NCBI GenBank assembly: GCA_020634245.1
Contig: JACKCC010000008.1
Coordinates: forward strand, 248,001-312,000
DNA: 64,000 bases
Reading direction: 5' to 3'
Source of the DNA: Ardenticatenaceae bacterium
Lineage (GTDB): Bacteria > Chloroflexota > Anaerolineae > Promineifilales > Promineifilaceae
Part shown: in pieces, positions 29,310 through 37,280 of the stretch
Layout: each line of letters opens with the position of its first letter
Position numbering within the stretch: position 1 is the stretch's first letter
Translations under genes and position numbers: made by a program
Notes under the pieces: generated by a model
The model's input: the letters and a program-made list of their open reading frames with translations, nothing else
Told to the model about the DNA's origin: nothing
Database searches by the model: none

Positions 29310-29591
29310 ATGATCAAGTCTTTCGCCGATCGGCGCTCGCAGGAATTATATGCGACAGGCAGGGCAAAGAATTTTCCGCCTGATGTGGCTAAACGAGCCG
29401 CCCGGAAACTAGAGTACGTTGACTTGGCAGCGAGACTGGAAGACTTGAGGGTTCCACCCGGTAACCGGCTTCACGCCCTCAAAGGCGACCGAAAGGGACA
29501 GCATTCGATTTCTATCAACAACCAGTGGCGCATTTGTTTTCGGTTTGTCGATGGTGACGCCTACGATGTCGAGGTATGTGATTACCACTGA
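29310..29591 (+). CDS. higB: HigB-family mRNA interferase toxin
   Basis: A 93-residue RelE/HigB toxin that would cut mRNA on the ribosome. The segments FADRRSQELYATGRAKNFP, RLEDLRVPPGNRLHALKGDRKGQHSISINNQWRICFRF and VEVCDYH match HigB throughout. Its antitoxin follows after 15 bp, the usual toxin-first order of hig loci. Promoter geometry puts the transcription start at the ATG. The Arg and His residues used in catalysis by family members are present in the C-terminal half. Confidence 0.93.
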   Translation: MIKSFADRRSQELYATGRAKNFPPDVAKRAARKLEYVDLAARLEDLRVPPGNRLHALKGDRKGQHSISINNQWRICFRFVDGDAYDVEVCDYH

Positions 29592-29606
29592 AACGAGGTA
29601 TTTGAT

Positions 29607-29921
29607 ATGAGTATTCCCAACACAACCGGTATGCAGCGGCGACCTACCCATCCAGGGGAAATGCTGCGCGAGGATTTTCTACCAGATTACGGTCTCACTG
29701 CTTCCAGTCTGGCAAAAGCTATTGGCGTTTCCCGCCAATCAATCAGTGAGCTGCTGCGTGAACGTCGCAGGGTCAGCCCGGAAATGGCCCTCCGGCTGGC
29801 GCGGCTATTCGGTAATTCGCCGGAATTCTGGTTAAACGCGCAGCGTGCCGTCGATCTGTGGGATGCTGCCCAGGCAATTCAAAGCGATGTAACGCGTATC
29901 AGACCGCTTGCTCCTGCTTGA
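29607..29921 (+). CDS. higA: HigA-family antitoxin (XRE)
   Basis: A 104-residue helix-turn-helix antitoxin. RRPTHPGEMLREDFLPDYGLTASSLAKAIGVSRQSISELLRERRRVSPEMALRLARLFG covers the HigA domain, followed by NSPEFWLNAQRAVDLWDA. It neutralises HigB and represses the operon, probably through the palindrome at 29284-29293. Ribosome site GAGGTATTTGAT is modest. Confidence 0.94.
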   Translation: MSIPNTTGMQRRPTHPGEMLREDFLPDYGLTASSLAKAIGVSRQSISELLRERRRVSPEMALRLARLFGNSPEFWLNAQRAVDLWDAAQAIQSDVTRIRPLAPA

Positions 29922-30104
29922 CAAACGGGTTGGATGGTTTTGGACAACAGTGTTCGTTACCCGCTAATATGCGTACCAAACTCCGACGGAACAAGCGGCC
30001 AAAGCAACGGCCGTTCTACCATTTCCGTTCACTATATTCTTTCGCAAATGGGTAGCGTCTGACGAGCGTATAAACTTGGTTAGGCATCATGTTTGGTTTA
30101 GGAT

Positions 30105-30110
30105 TATGAT
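30105..30110 (+). promoter_or_regulatory. -10 box of first LVIVD lipoprotein gene
   Basis: TATGAT lies 6 bp before the ATG and the same block, GGTTTAGGATTATGATT, is repeated before the paralogue (TATGAT at 32349-32354). The spacing implies leaderless transcripts. No clear -35 box. Confidence 0.45.
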
Positions 30111-30116
30111 TACATT

Positions 30117-32228
30117 ATGGCCAAACAAACATTTCTCATTTTCCTGTTGATTGGGAGCTTAACCGCTTGCACAAAAGCAGAATTGGCTTCTATGCCCACT
30201 TTGGCAGCAACGCCTGCTGCGACCACGACAGCCACTCAAGAACCTTTGGTTACCCCGACCCCATCACCCACCAACACAGCGACAGCGACCAATACGCTGA
30301 CACCAACGCCAACGCCAACGGCGACGCCCAGCCCAATACCTTCGCCTACTTCATCCCTTTGGAACACTGATTTAGTACCTGTTAACCCTGATTTTCAGGT
30401 AGTAAATCAATTGGGGGGACGTATCAATAGAGTAGTCGTGCAGGATGACATCGCTTATGTGGGTGTTGGGCCGCGTTTGTGGACACTTGATATTTCTCAG
30501 CCGGAAATGCCTGTAGAACTTGGAAAAAGTGATGTTTTGCCGGGTTTAATTCAATATATCGCCGTGTCGAATAGTACTGCATATCTTCTTACTGATGACG
30601 AAACAGGTTTCTGGATAGCTGACATTTCCCAGCCTGACCAAATTCAAATAGTCGATTTTTTTGAGACAACGGTACCCATTAATTTTTTGCGAGAATGGAA
30701 CGGCCGTTTGTATGTCGCGCCATCTTCGCGGGACATAGATACGCTAATTTTTAGTCTGGAAGCTCCCTATCACCCCACTTTGCTGGGAGAATTACCGGAA
30801 AAGTATTATCCATCTTCAGATCCAGATAACGCTTATGTGTATTCGTCTACACAAAACGACGGCGATCAAATCACAATTTCAGAAGTTGATGCCACAGATA
30901 TCCATCACTTAAAATCCGTTTCCGAAGTTATGGTAAAAATGGACGGAGGAGGATATTTTATTGATGTTGATTCTGGCCAATACTACTTTTTAAGCATTGA
31001 TGGTATGCCCACCATTTGGGTGATGGATAAACAGGATTCAAATTCGCTAACAAAACTGAATATTGAATTATCGCCTTATTTTCGCAGCATTGAGATCCGA
31101 GACCAAATTATCTATTTACGAGAAAATTTTCTGGATGCCGGTTCTTATGGAAGCAGTGTTGATGCTTACGACGTATCCGGGAGCCAAGTTCGCCAGCTAG
31201 AAAATTTGTCAGCAGGCAATAAAAGTTATGATTTGTTTGTTCATCAAGATATTGTTTATGTTGCTACAGGCGAGAGCCTTATCATTGCTGAAATCACCAA
31301 GGATCGTAATCTCGAAAAGTTATCAGAGTGGCGAAGTTTAGGGGACTTGGACTGGATTGATGCCGGTGATGATCAAATCTTTACCTTGAATAGTTGGGAT
31401 AATCGCCTGTATCAATTTCAAAAAGATTCGCCGCAGAACCTTCGGTTTCTGTATGATTATCAGGAATGGAAGATAGATACGGTGGCTCTTGGCGAAGATA
31501 CGATTTTTACAGGGGGATGGTTTTCTGGAATCCATCGATATGATTACACAACAATTCCCTGGCAGGAAACGGCCGTTTTTGATCGCCCATTTGGAATAGA
31601 AACAGTTGGTCATATGACTGTTCACGACGGTACTCTCTATGCATCACTAGATGGCGACTTAGCTGTTTTTGATGTATCTGATCTCGCACAAATAGAGCAA
31701 ATAGGTGAGCTTAACGAAGTCCGTAATTACAGTGCACCATTTGCAGTTGAACAAGGCCATTTGTTTTCGTGGGTCGAGGGTTATGGTCTGAAAATAATAA
31801 AGATTACTGACCCAACATCTCCCGAAGAGATTGGATTATTGCCTGACGAGTCAGGTTATTATCTATTTGATTTGGCAGCTCATGGAAAATTTTTGTACTT
31901 ACTAACAGCTTCATGTTATCGAGCCCAGTTTGAATGCGACAACCAAAATATCATTATGCGCGTTGTTGACGCAACCGATCTGGCCCATATGACTGAGGTT
32001 GCTCAACTGCCAACCATAAATGACGTAACTTTTATCAATATCGCCGGTGAGAAATTATTGTTAGGTGGCGACGAATTATGGTTGGTAGATATAACAGAAC
32101 CGACGCAGCCGCAGGTAAACGGCCGTTTCCCCACCCCCGGTTATTCTCGAGATGCCGTGCTAGTAAATGATCTAATTTATGTTGCCGATGGTGCTGGGGG
32201 ATTGTTGATTTTGCAAATGACAGAGTAA
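30117..32228 (+). CDS. LVIVD-repeat lipoprotein, copy 1
   Basis: A 703-residue exported protein. The signal peptide ends at lipobox LTAC (Cys at about 18) and is followed by a Thr/Pro/Ala-rich tether to residue 80. The rest is built of about ten repeats of the type VVDVSDPxxPxxVGxxxLP, such as LWTLDISQPEMPVELGKSDVLPG and MRVVDATDLAHMTEVAQLPT, typical of LVIVD or beta-propeller repeats. Likely a cell-surface binding protein; ligand unknown. Its C-terminal 38 residues are almost identical to those of the next gene. A paralogous tandem copy follows. Confidence 0.8.
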   Translation: MAKQTFLIFLLIGSLTACTKAELASMPTLAATPAATTTATQEPLVTPTPSPTNTATATNTLTPTPTPTATPSPIPSPTSSLWNTDLVPVNPDFQVVNQLGGRINRVVVQDDIAYVGVGPRLWTLDISQPEMPVELGKSDVLPGLIQYIAVSNSTAYLLTDDETGFWIADISQPDQIQIVDFFETTVPINFLREWNGRLYVAPSSRDIDTLIFSLEAPYHPTLLGELPEKYYPSSDPDNAYVYSSTQNDGDQITISEVDATDIHHLKSVSEVMVKMDGGGYFIDVDSGQYYFLSIDGMPTIWVMDKQDSNSLTKLNIELSPYFRSIEIRDQIIYLRENFLDAGSYGSSVDAYDVSGSQVRQLENLSAGNKSYDLFVHQDIVYVATGESLIIAEITKDRNLEKLSEWRSLGDLDWIDAGDDQIFTLNSWDNRLYQFQKDSPQNLRFLYDYQEWKIDTVALGEDTIFTGGWFSGIHRYDYTTIPWQETAVFDRPFGIETVGHMTVHDGTLYASLDGDLAVFDVSDLAQIEQIGELNEVRNYSAPFAVEQGHLFSWVEGYGLKIIKITDPTSPEEIGLLPDESGYYLFDLAAHGKFLYLLTASCYRAQFECDNQNIIMRVVDATDLAHMTEVAQLPTINDVTFINIAGEKLLLGGDELWLVDITEPTQPQVNGRFPTPGYSRDAVLVNDLIYVADGAGGLLILQMTE

Positions 32229-32290
32229 AATTCGTTAAATTTTTGGGCGGCAGGTATCAATTCATATGCGCGTCAAACCCCAATGAAGCG

Positions 32291-34580
32291 AATAGGTGTC
32301 GTCTGATGAGCGTATAGCCCCGGTTAGGCAGCATGTTCGGTTTAGGATTATGATTGCAGGATGGCCAAACAAACGTTTCTCATTCTCCTGTTGATTGCGA
32401 CCTTAACTGCTTGTACAAAAGTAGAATTGGCTTCCGTGCTCACTCCAGCAGCAACGGCTGCTGCGACCATGACCGCCACGCAAGTACCTTCAGTTACCCC
32501 AACCCCATTACCCACCAACACAGAAACAGCAACAAATACACCAGCGCCAACTAAAACAGAAACAGCAACAGCGACGCCGATGCCTACAGTCACGCCCCCG
32601 TTTACTCAGCTTGAACCATTTACACAAACAGAAAATATTGGAGAAATGGAGTTGGAAATTGTGAACCAGGTCGGCGGAGCGGTAACGGCCGTTGCCATCC
32701 AAGATAATCTTGCTTATTTAGGGATTGGCTCCCGTTTAGCCGTCGCCGATATTTCCGATCAAACACAACCCAAAGTAATTTTCTGGAGCAGTATTTTGCC
32801 AGACGTGGCGGCACAAATTACTCTCCGTGATGGATTGGCTTATGTGGCATTGGGGCAAGCTGGTTTATGGATTTTCGATATTGCCAACCCTGCTGAATTG
32901 AGACCATTAGGGCATGTCCTTACAACTAGCCCTGCCCGTCATTTTCTTTTACAGAACAACTTGATTTATTCGGTGGATACAAGGGGCGAGCCAGGAAAAG
33001 AACAATTCATGAGTGTTGTGGATGTGGTTAATCCATCACAACCTGTGGAAATCAGCACCTTTGCTTTACCTTCTCGAGTCATAAAATTATTGATGGTGGA
33101 TAACTATCTTTATATTGATGCTTATCCGAACCATGTTGATTATGAGAATGTGTTGTGGGTTGTTGATGTGTCTGATTCACGCAATCCAGAATTGCTAAAG
33201 AGTGTACCTGAATTGGCTGGGCGTGATATGGTCGAAATTCAGGGTAACCGGCTGCTTATTGCCAAAGGTGGAACTTTGATTGTGGCGGATGTGAGCAATC
33301 CAGCATCCCCTGTGAAAATGATACAAACGCCTATTTTGACGGATTGGGGCGAATTTTATTATCTACATGAAATTCAAGACACGATTTGGGCGATTGGAGT
33401 ATTTGGAGATTTAGGTTATTGTGGAGGTTTATTGTATGCGCTGGATATTTCGGAGCTAAACAATATACGTCGATTAAGTGATTTTTCAGTTGATTGCAAT
33501 GATTACGATGTGATAAGTATGAACGGTTTGCCCTACTTAACGGATGGCTATGAGATGATTAACATTAGCAATCCACAACATCCCTTTTCATCTTCTTTTA
33601 TTGGGGAAATACCAACAACCTTACCTATACGTCAGTTAGACTTTGACGATTTTTTGTATGGCTTAAGTGGTGACGATGTTTATATTTTCGATGCAACGAG
33701 TCCCATACGACCGCAGTTAATCAATTTGTATAAAAGCAAATACACAGTCAATGACATGGTTGTAAATGGGTCACAGCTTTATTTGGCAACATATTGGGAA
33801 GGCATCGTTGACGTTGACATGACAAACCCAGATAACCCGCAAGAAACGGCCGTTACCAGTTCAGAATATCATGCCGAAAATAGCGTTGATCCTGTTTGTA
33901 ATGATGACCGGCTTTACGCTTTGCTTAACGGGAAGTTAGGTATCTTTGACTCCACTACATTGCAGTGGCTTGGAGGAGATGAGGAGGGATTCTACGGGTA
34001 CGGCCGTTATCGTTCATTTGCAGTTGAAAACAATACATTATGGGCCTGGGCAACCACTGACGAAGGTTATGGGTTGCTGGCAATGGATGTCACAATTCCC
34101 GAACAGATAAGGCAAATTGGATTCCTTCATGATGAAACGCCCCCCGAAAATGTTCTTGGAATAGTCGCCGATCAAGGATTGGTATACAGTTTAATCGGTG
34201 ATGACTGCTATTTTTACCCTAATTTTGGCTGCAATGACACTGTCTTGAACATTATAGATGTGAGTAATCCAGGACAAATGAGGCAGCTTGCTAACATTAA
34301 TGTTGCATCTGGTATCCAACATATGACAAAATCAGGTAACATGCTGTTGTTAGTTGGCGATGATTTGTGGCTGATAGATGCATCAAACCCAACACAACCG
34401 CAAGTAAACGGCCGTTTCCCCACCCCCGGTTATGCGCAAGATGCCGTGCTGGTAAATGATCTGATTTATGTTGCCGATGGCGCTGGGGGATTGTTGATTT
34501 TGCAAATGACAGAGTAAAATTCGATAAACTTTTTGGCGGCAGGTATCAAATCATATGCGGACCAAACCCAGACGAAGCGA
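32291..34580 (+). repeat. Tandem duplication unit 2 (promoter, LVIVD gene, mttB 5' end)
   Basis: Second copy of the unit described at 30048-32290. Its tail CAGGTATCAAATCATATGCGGACCAAACCCAGA-like sequence carries the start codon of the mttB gene at 34555, so the ancestral order was probably lipoprotein gene then mttB. Confidence 0.75.
32361..34517 (+). CDS. LVIVD-repeat lipoprotein, copy 2
   Basis: A 718-residue paralogue of the preceding gene. MAKQTFLILLLIATLTAC gives the lipoprotein signal, and a Thr/Pro tether runs to about residue 85. The repeats are clearer than in copy 1: VADISDQTQPKV, IFDIANPAELRPLG, VVDVVNPSQPVEIS, VVDVSDSRNPELLK, VADVSNPASPVKM. The middle of the protein differs strongly from copy 1 while both ends are nearly the same. 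Probably surface-exposed; function unknown. Confidence 0.8.
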   Translation: MAKQTFLILLLIATLTACTKVELASVLTPAATAAATMTATQVPSVTPTPLPTNTETATNTPAPTKTETATATPMPTVTPPFTQLEPFTQTENIGEMELEIVNQVGGAVTAVAIQDNLAYLGIGSRLAVADISDQTQPKVIFWSSILPDVAAQITLRDGLAYVALGQAGLWIFDIANPAELRPLGHVLTTSPARHFLLQNNLIYSVDTRGEPGKEQFMSVVDVVNPSQPVEISTFALPSRVIKLLMVDNYLYIDAYPNHVDYENVLWVVDVSDSRNPELLKSVPELAGRDMVEIQGNRLLIAKGGTLIVADVSNPASPVKMIQTPILTDWGEFYYLHEIQDTIWAIGVFGDLGYCGGLLYALDISELNNIRRLSDFSVDCNDYDVISMNGLPYLTDGYEMINISNPQHPFSSSFIGEIPTTLPIRQLDFDDFLYGLSGDDVYIFDATSPIRPQLINLYKSKYTVNDMVVNGSQLYLATYWEGIVDVDMTNPDNPQETAVTSSEYHAENSVDPVCNDDRLYALLNGKLGIFDSTTLQWLGGDEEGFYGYGRYRSFAVENNTLWAWATTDEGYGLLAMDVTIPEQIRQIGFLHDETPPENVLGIVADQGLVYSLIGDDCYFYPNFGCNDTVLNIIDVSNPGQMRQLANINVASGIQHMTKSGNMLLLVGDDLWLIDASNPTQPQVNGRFPTPGYAQDAVLVNDLIYVADGAGGLLILQMTE

Positions 34581-36084
34581 ACGGCAACGGCCGCAGCCAC
34601 AATCTCCCCTCCTCACTCTCCCCTTCCGCCAACCACGCAACCCGTTCCCGCCGGCCGAAATCCTGACCCCCGACCAGATTCAACAGCTTCACGACGCCTC
34701 AATGCACATTTTAGAGAACATTGGCCTGGATTTCCTGGACGACGAAGCGCTGGCCATCTGGCAGCAAGCGGGGGCCAAAGTGGATCGCGCCGCCCGTCAC
34801 GTCTGGATTGATCGTGGCCTGCTGCTGGAAGCCATCGCTCCGGCCCCGGCCACATTCACCTGGCGCGCCCGCAATCCGGCCCGGAATGTGGTCATTGGCG
34901 GCAGTGCGCTGGCCTTCGGACCGAATGGGGGGATGGTGTACGCGATGGATTTGGATAACGGCCGTCGCCCCGGCACGCTGGCCGATTTCACCAATTTCGT
35001 CAAACTCTCCCACCTGATCAACACCATCCACTTTTCCAGTTGGGAGCAGGTCGCCGCCCACGACGTGCCTGTTTCGACCCGTCATTTACAGCGCCTGTTG
35101 GTCGCCTTCACCCATTCGGATAAGGCAGTGATGGAGGCCGCGCACGGCCGTATCATCACCGCCGACAATTTAGAGATGGCCCGCCTCGTTTTTGGCAGCC
35201 TGGATGGCGATCCGGTCATCGGCGACGTCATCAACGTCAACAGCCCGCTGCGCTACGACGAGCGCATGTTGGGTGGCCTGATCAACTACGCTCGCGCCGG
35301 GCAGGTCTGCTTCATCACCCCCTTCATCCTGGCCGGGGCGATGAGTCCGGTGACGCTGGCTGCGGCGCTGGCCCAGCAAAACGCCGAAGCGCTGGCCGGC
35401 GTGGCCCTGACCCAACTGGTGCGGCCCGGCGCGCCCGTCGTCTATGGCGGCTTTACGACCAACGTGGACATGAAAAGCGGCAGCCCGGCCTTTGGCACGC
35501 CGGAAGGAGCCTGGGCGATCATCGCCGGGGCGCAGTTGGCCCGCTTTTACCGGCTGCCCTACCGGGCCAGCGGCGGCCTGACCAGCGCCAAAACGGCCGA
35601 CGCCCAATCGGCTTACGAATCGTTGTGGAATCTGTGGCCGGCGGTTATGGCCCACACCAATCTGCTCATGCACGCTGTCGGCTGGCTGGACGGTGGGCTG
35701 ACGGCCGCGTTTGAGAAGTTCATCATCGACGCCGAAAATCTAGCCATGTTCAGCCGCTTTTTGGAGGGATTTGTCATTGATGACGATTCGCTGGCGTTGG
35801 ACGCCATCGCCGAAGTGGGGCCGGGTGGCCATCATTTTGGCACGGAGCATACGCAGGCCCACTACAAAACGGCGTTTTACCAGTCGGCGCTCAGCGACCG
35901 GCTGAATTTTGACGCCTGGCAGGCGTCGGGCAGCGTCGATGCAGCGCAGCGGGCCAACACTATCTGGAAGGAACTACTGGCTCAATACGAACCGCCGCCG
36001 CTCGACCCATCTATCGCCGAAAGCCTGCGCGATTACGTCGCCCGGCGGGAGCGGGAGTTGGCGGGCGTGAATTTGTATGAATAG
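34555..36084 (+). CDS. MttB-family (trimethylamine methyltransferase-like) protein 1
   Basis: A 509-residue member of the MttB superfamily (COG5598), TIM-barrel enzymes that pass a methyl group from a quaternary or tertiary amine to a corrinoid protein. The family N-terminus FPPAEILTPDQIQQLHDASMHILENIGLDF starts near residue 33, and the C-terminal signature AEVGPGGHHFGTEHTQAHY is near 426. No in-frame TAG occurs, so it is the pyrrolysine-free type, like the glycine betaine enzyme MtgB. The first ten residues come from the duplicated tail of the LVIVD unit. Substrate unknown. Confidence 0.88.
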   Translation: MRTKPRRSERQRPQPQSPLLTLPFRQPRNPFPPAEILTPDQIQQLHDASMHILENIGLDFLDDEALAIWQQAGAKVDRAARHVWIDRGLLLEAIAPAPATFTWRARNPARNVVIGGSALAFGPNGGMVYAMDLDNGRRPGTLADFTNFVKLSHLINTIHFSSWEQVAAHDVPVSTRHLQRLLVAFTHSDKAVMEAAHGRIITADNLEMARLVFGSLDGDPVIGDVINVNSPLRYDERMLGGLINYARAGQVCFITPFILAGAMSPVTLAAALAQQNAEALAGVALTQLVRPGAPVVYGGFTTNVDMKSGSPAFGTPEGAWAIIAGAQLARFYRLPYRASGGLTSAKTADAQSAYESLWNLWPAVMAHTNLLMHAVGWLDGGLTAAFEKFIIDAENLAMFSRFLEGFVIDDDSLALDAIAEVGPGGHHFGTEHTQAHYKTAFYQSALSDRLNFDAWQASGSVDAAQRANTIWKELLAQYEPPPLDPSIAESLRDYVARRERELAGVNLYE

Positions 36085-36099
36085 CAAGGGAGCAAGGGG

Positions 36100-36162
36100 G
36101 CAGGGGAGCAGAGGTGCAGGGGAGAAAATCACCCTTTCACCCCATCGCCCCTGCTCCCCTGC
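36100..36162. repeat. G-rich hairpin between convergent genes
   Basis: GCAGGGGAGCAGAGGTGCAGG on the left pairs with CGCCCCTGCTCCCCTGC on the right. It separates the convergent mttB1 and membrane-protein genes and could terminate both. Confidence 0.6.
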
Positions 36163-36167
36163 AAAAA

Positions 36168-36977
36168 TCAACGCCGCGATGACTGTGCATACCCATACAC
36201 CCCACCAATCACCAGCAGCAGCCCCGTCAAACCGCCGACAAAAACCCAGGTCGTCGCCTTACTTGGGTCAAATTCAGCCCAGGCACGGGCCACGGCAATG
36301 AGAATGAGGACGATGCCCAACATCTGGCTTTGCAGGGTGATGCGGGCCGCGCTCCAACGTTGGTCGGCGGCCACGCCCAGGGCGACCACACCGGGCAAGG
36401 CAAACCAGCCGCCCACCACGCGGGCCGTCAACGGACTTAACTGCCAGGGCCAGATGGGAATGAACCAATCCGGTTTCAATAACATGAGGAACCCATTGGC
36501 CAGATTGATCAGCCCCAGCCCGGCCATCGCCCAACGTATCGCCGGGGGTAGGATGGTTTCGTTGGGGGCAGGCTGGCGGGGGTCGGTACGGCCGTTACGC
36601 CACCACAACGCCGGTATCAAAATCGGAGTCGCCAGATACAAAAACAGCCAGGCCCAAAACGCCGGATGGCTGTGATTGAAACGATCATAATGCAGCACGG
36701 TGGCAATGGCCATAAACCAGACAAAGGTCGAAACGGCCGGAAAACCCAAGGCCACTTCATGCCAGCGTTTGGCCAGCGCCACCCGGACGAAAAAATAGGC
36801 GCCAGCCAGATACCCGGCCCCCATCATCATCGGCGTCATCGTCGGCTTAATCGTCCAGGCAAAGTAGTCCGTCGTGCGTTCAGGCATCAGATACAGGATG
36901 ATAAACGCCAGCACCAGCACCGGCACGACTAAAATGGCTACCCACCGGGTCAAAGGGAAGATACGATCGTCTTGCAT
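36168..36977 (-). CDS. Eight-helix membrane protein of unknown function
   Basis: A 269-residue protein, nearly all hydrophobic, with about eight predicted transmembrane helices (for example RWVAILVVPVLVLAFIILYLM near the start and TTWVFVGGLTGLLLVIGGVYG near the end). The start at 36977 has AAGGAG 6 bp upstream; a 33-residue upstream extension is possible but lacks a ribosome site. No family recognised. It is the only minus-strand gene within the methyltransferase region. Confidence 0.65.
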   Translation of the reverse strand: MQDDRIFPLTRWVAILVVPVLVLAFIILYLMPERTTDYFAWTIKPTMTPMMMGAGYLAGAYFFVRVALAKRWHEVALGFPAVSTFVWFMAIATVLHYDRFNHSHPAFWAWLFLYLATPILIPALWWRNGRTDPRQPAPNETILPPAIRWAMAGLGLINLANGFLMLLKPDWFIPIWPWQLSPLTARVVGGWFALPGVVALGVAADQRWSAARITLQSQMLGIVLILIAVARAWAEFDPSKATTWVFVGGLTGLLLVIGGVYGYAQSSRR

Positions 36978-37173
36978 GGCACTCCTTGCAATCAAAAAAC
37001 TTGTTGGATTTGCACCAGGGAGAAAAAATGGTCCGAATAGGGCCACCGTCGCTATTTTAACATAGGGAAGTTCCACTTGTACAGGCGCTAAATTTAGCCG
37101 CGAATCGAGTAAAATTATTGTACTTACTTGTTAGTCGATTTTGTTGCAGATTGAAAAAATTAATACCGGTATC

Positions 37174-37215
37174 GTAGGGGCGCCGCCCAGGGCAGGCACT
37201 AGGCACTGCCCCTAC
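37174..37215. repeat. GTAGGGG palindromic dispersed repeat, copy 2
   Basis: GTAGGGGCGCCGCCCAGGGC at the left and GGCACTGCCCCTAC at the right form a shorter, diverged hairpin of the family seen at 15473. It lies in the 300-bp divergent gap before the creatininase gene. Short AATACCGGTAT and CGGCGGTATT flanks add a further imperfect pairing. Confidence 0.7.
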
Positions 37216-37280
37216 GCCAATAACGGCGGTATTTTGTTAATCCACAAGAAAATCGATCCGCTTTTGAAAAAGGGAAAACG

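Larger units (their letters stand above)
30048..32290 (+). repeat. Tandem duplication unit 1 (promoter, LVIVD gene, mttB 5' stub)
   Basis: This unit and the next (32291-34580) are head-to-tail copies. Shared parts are the promoter-side sequence (CGTCTGACGAGCGTATA and GGTTTAGGATTATGATT), the 5' 100 bp of the gene, its last 120 bp, and 65 bp beyond the stop. The 3' tail of unit 2 forms the beginning of the mttB gene at 34555; in unit 1 the same tail encodes only MRVKPQ and a stop. Confidence 0.75.
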
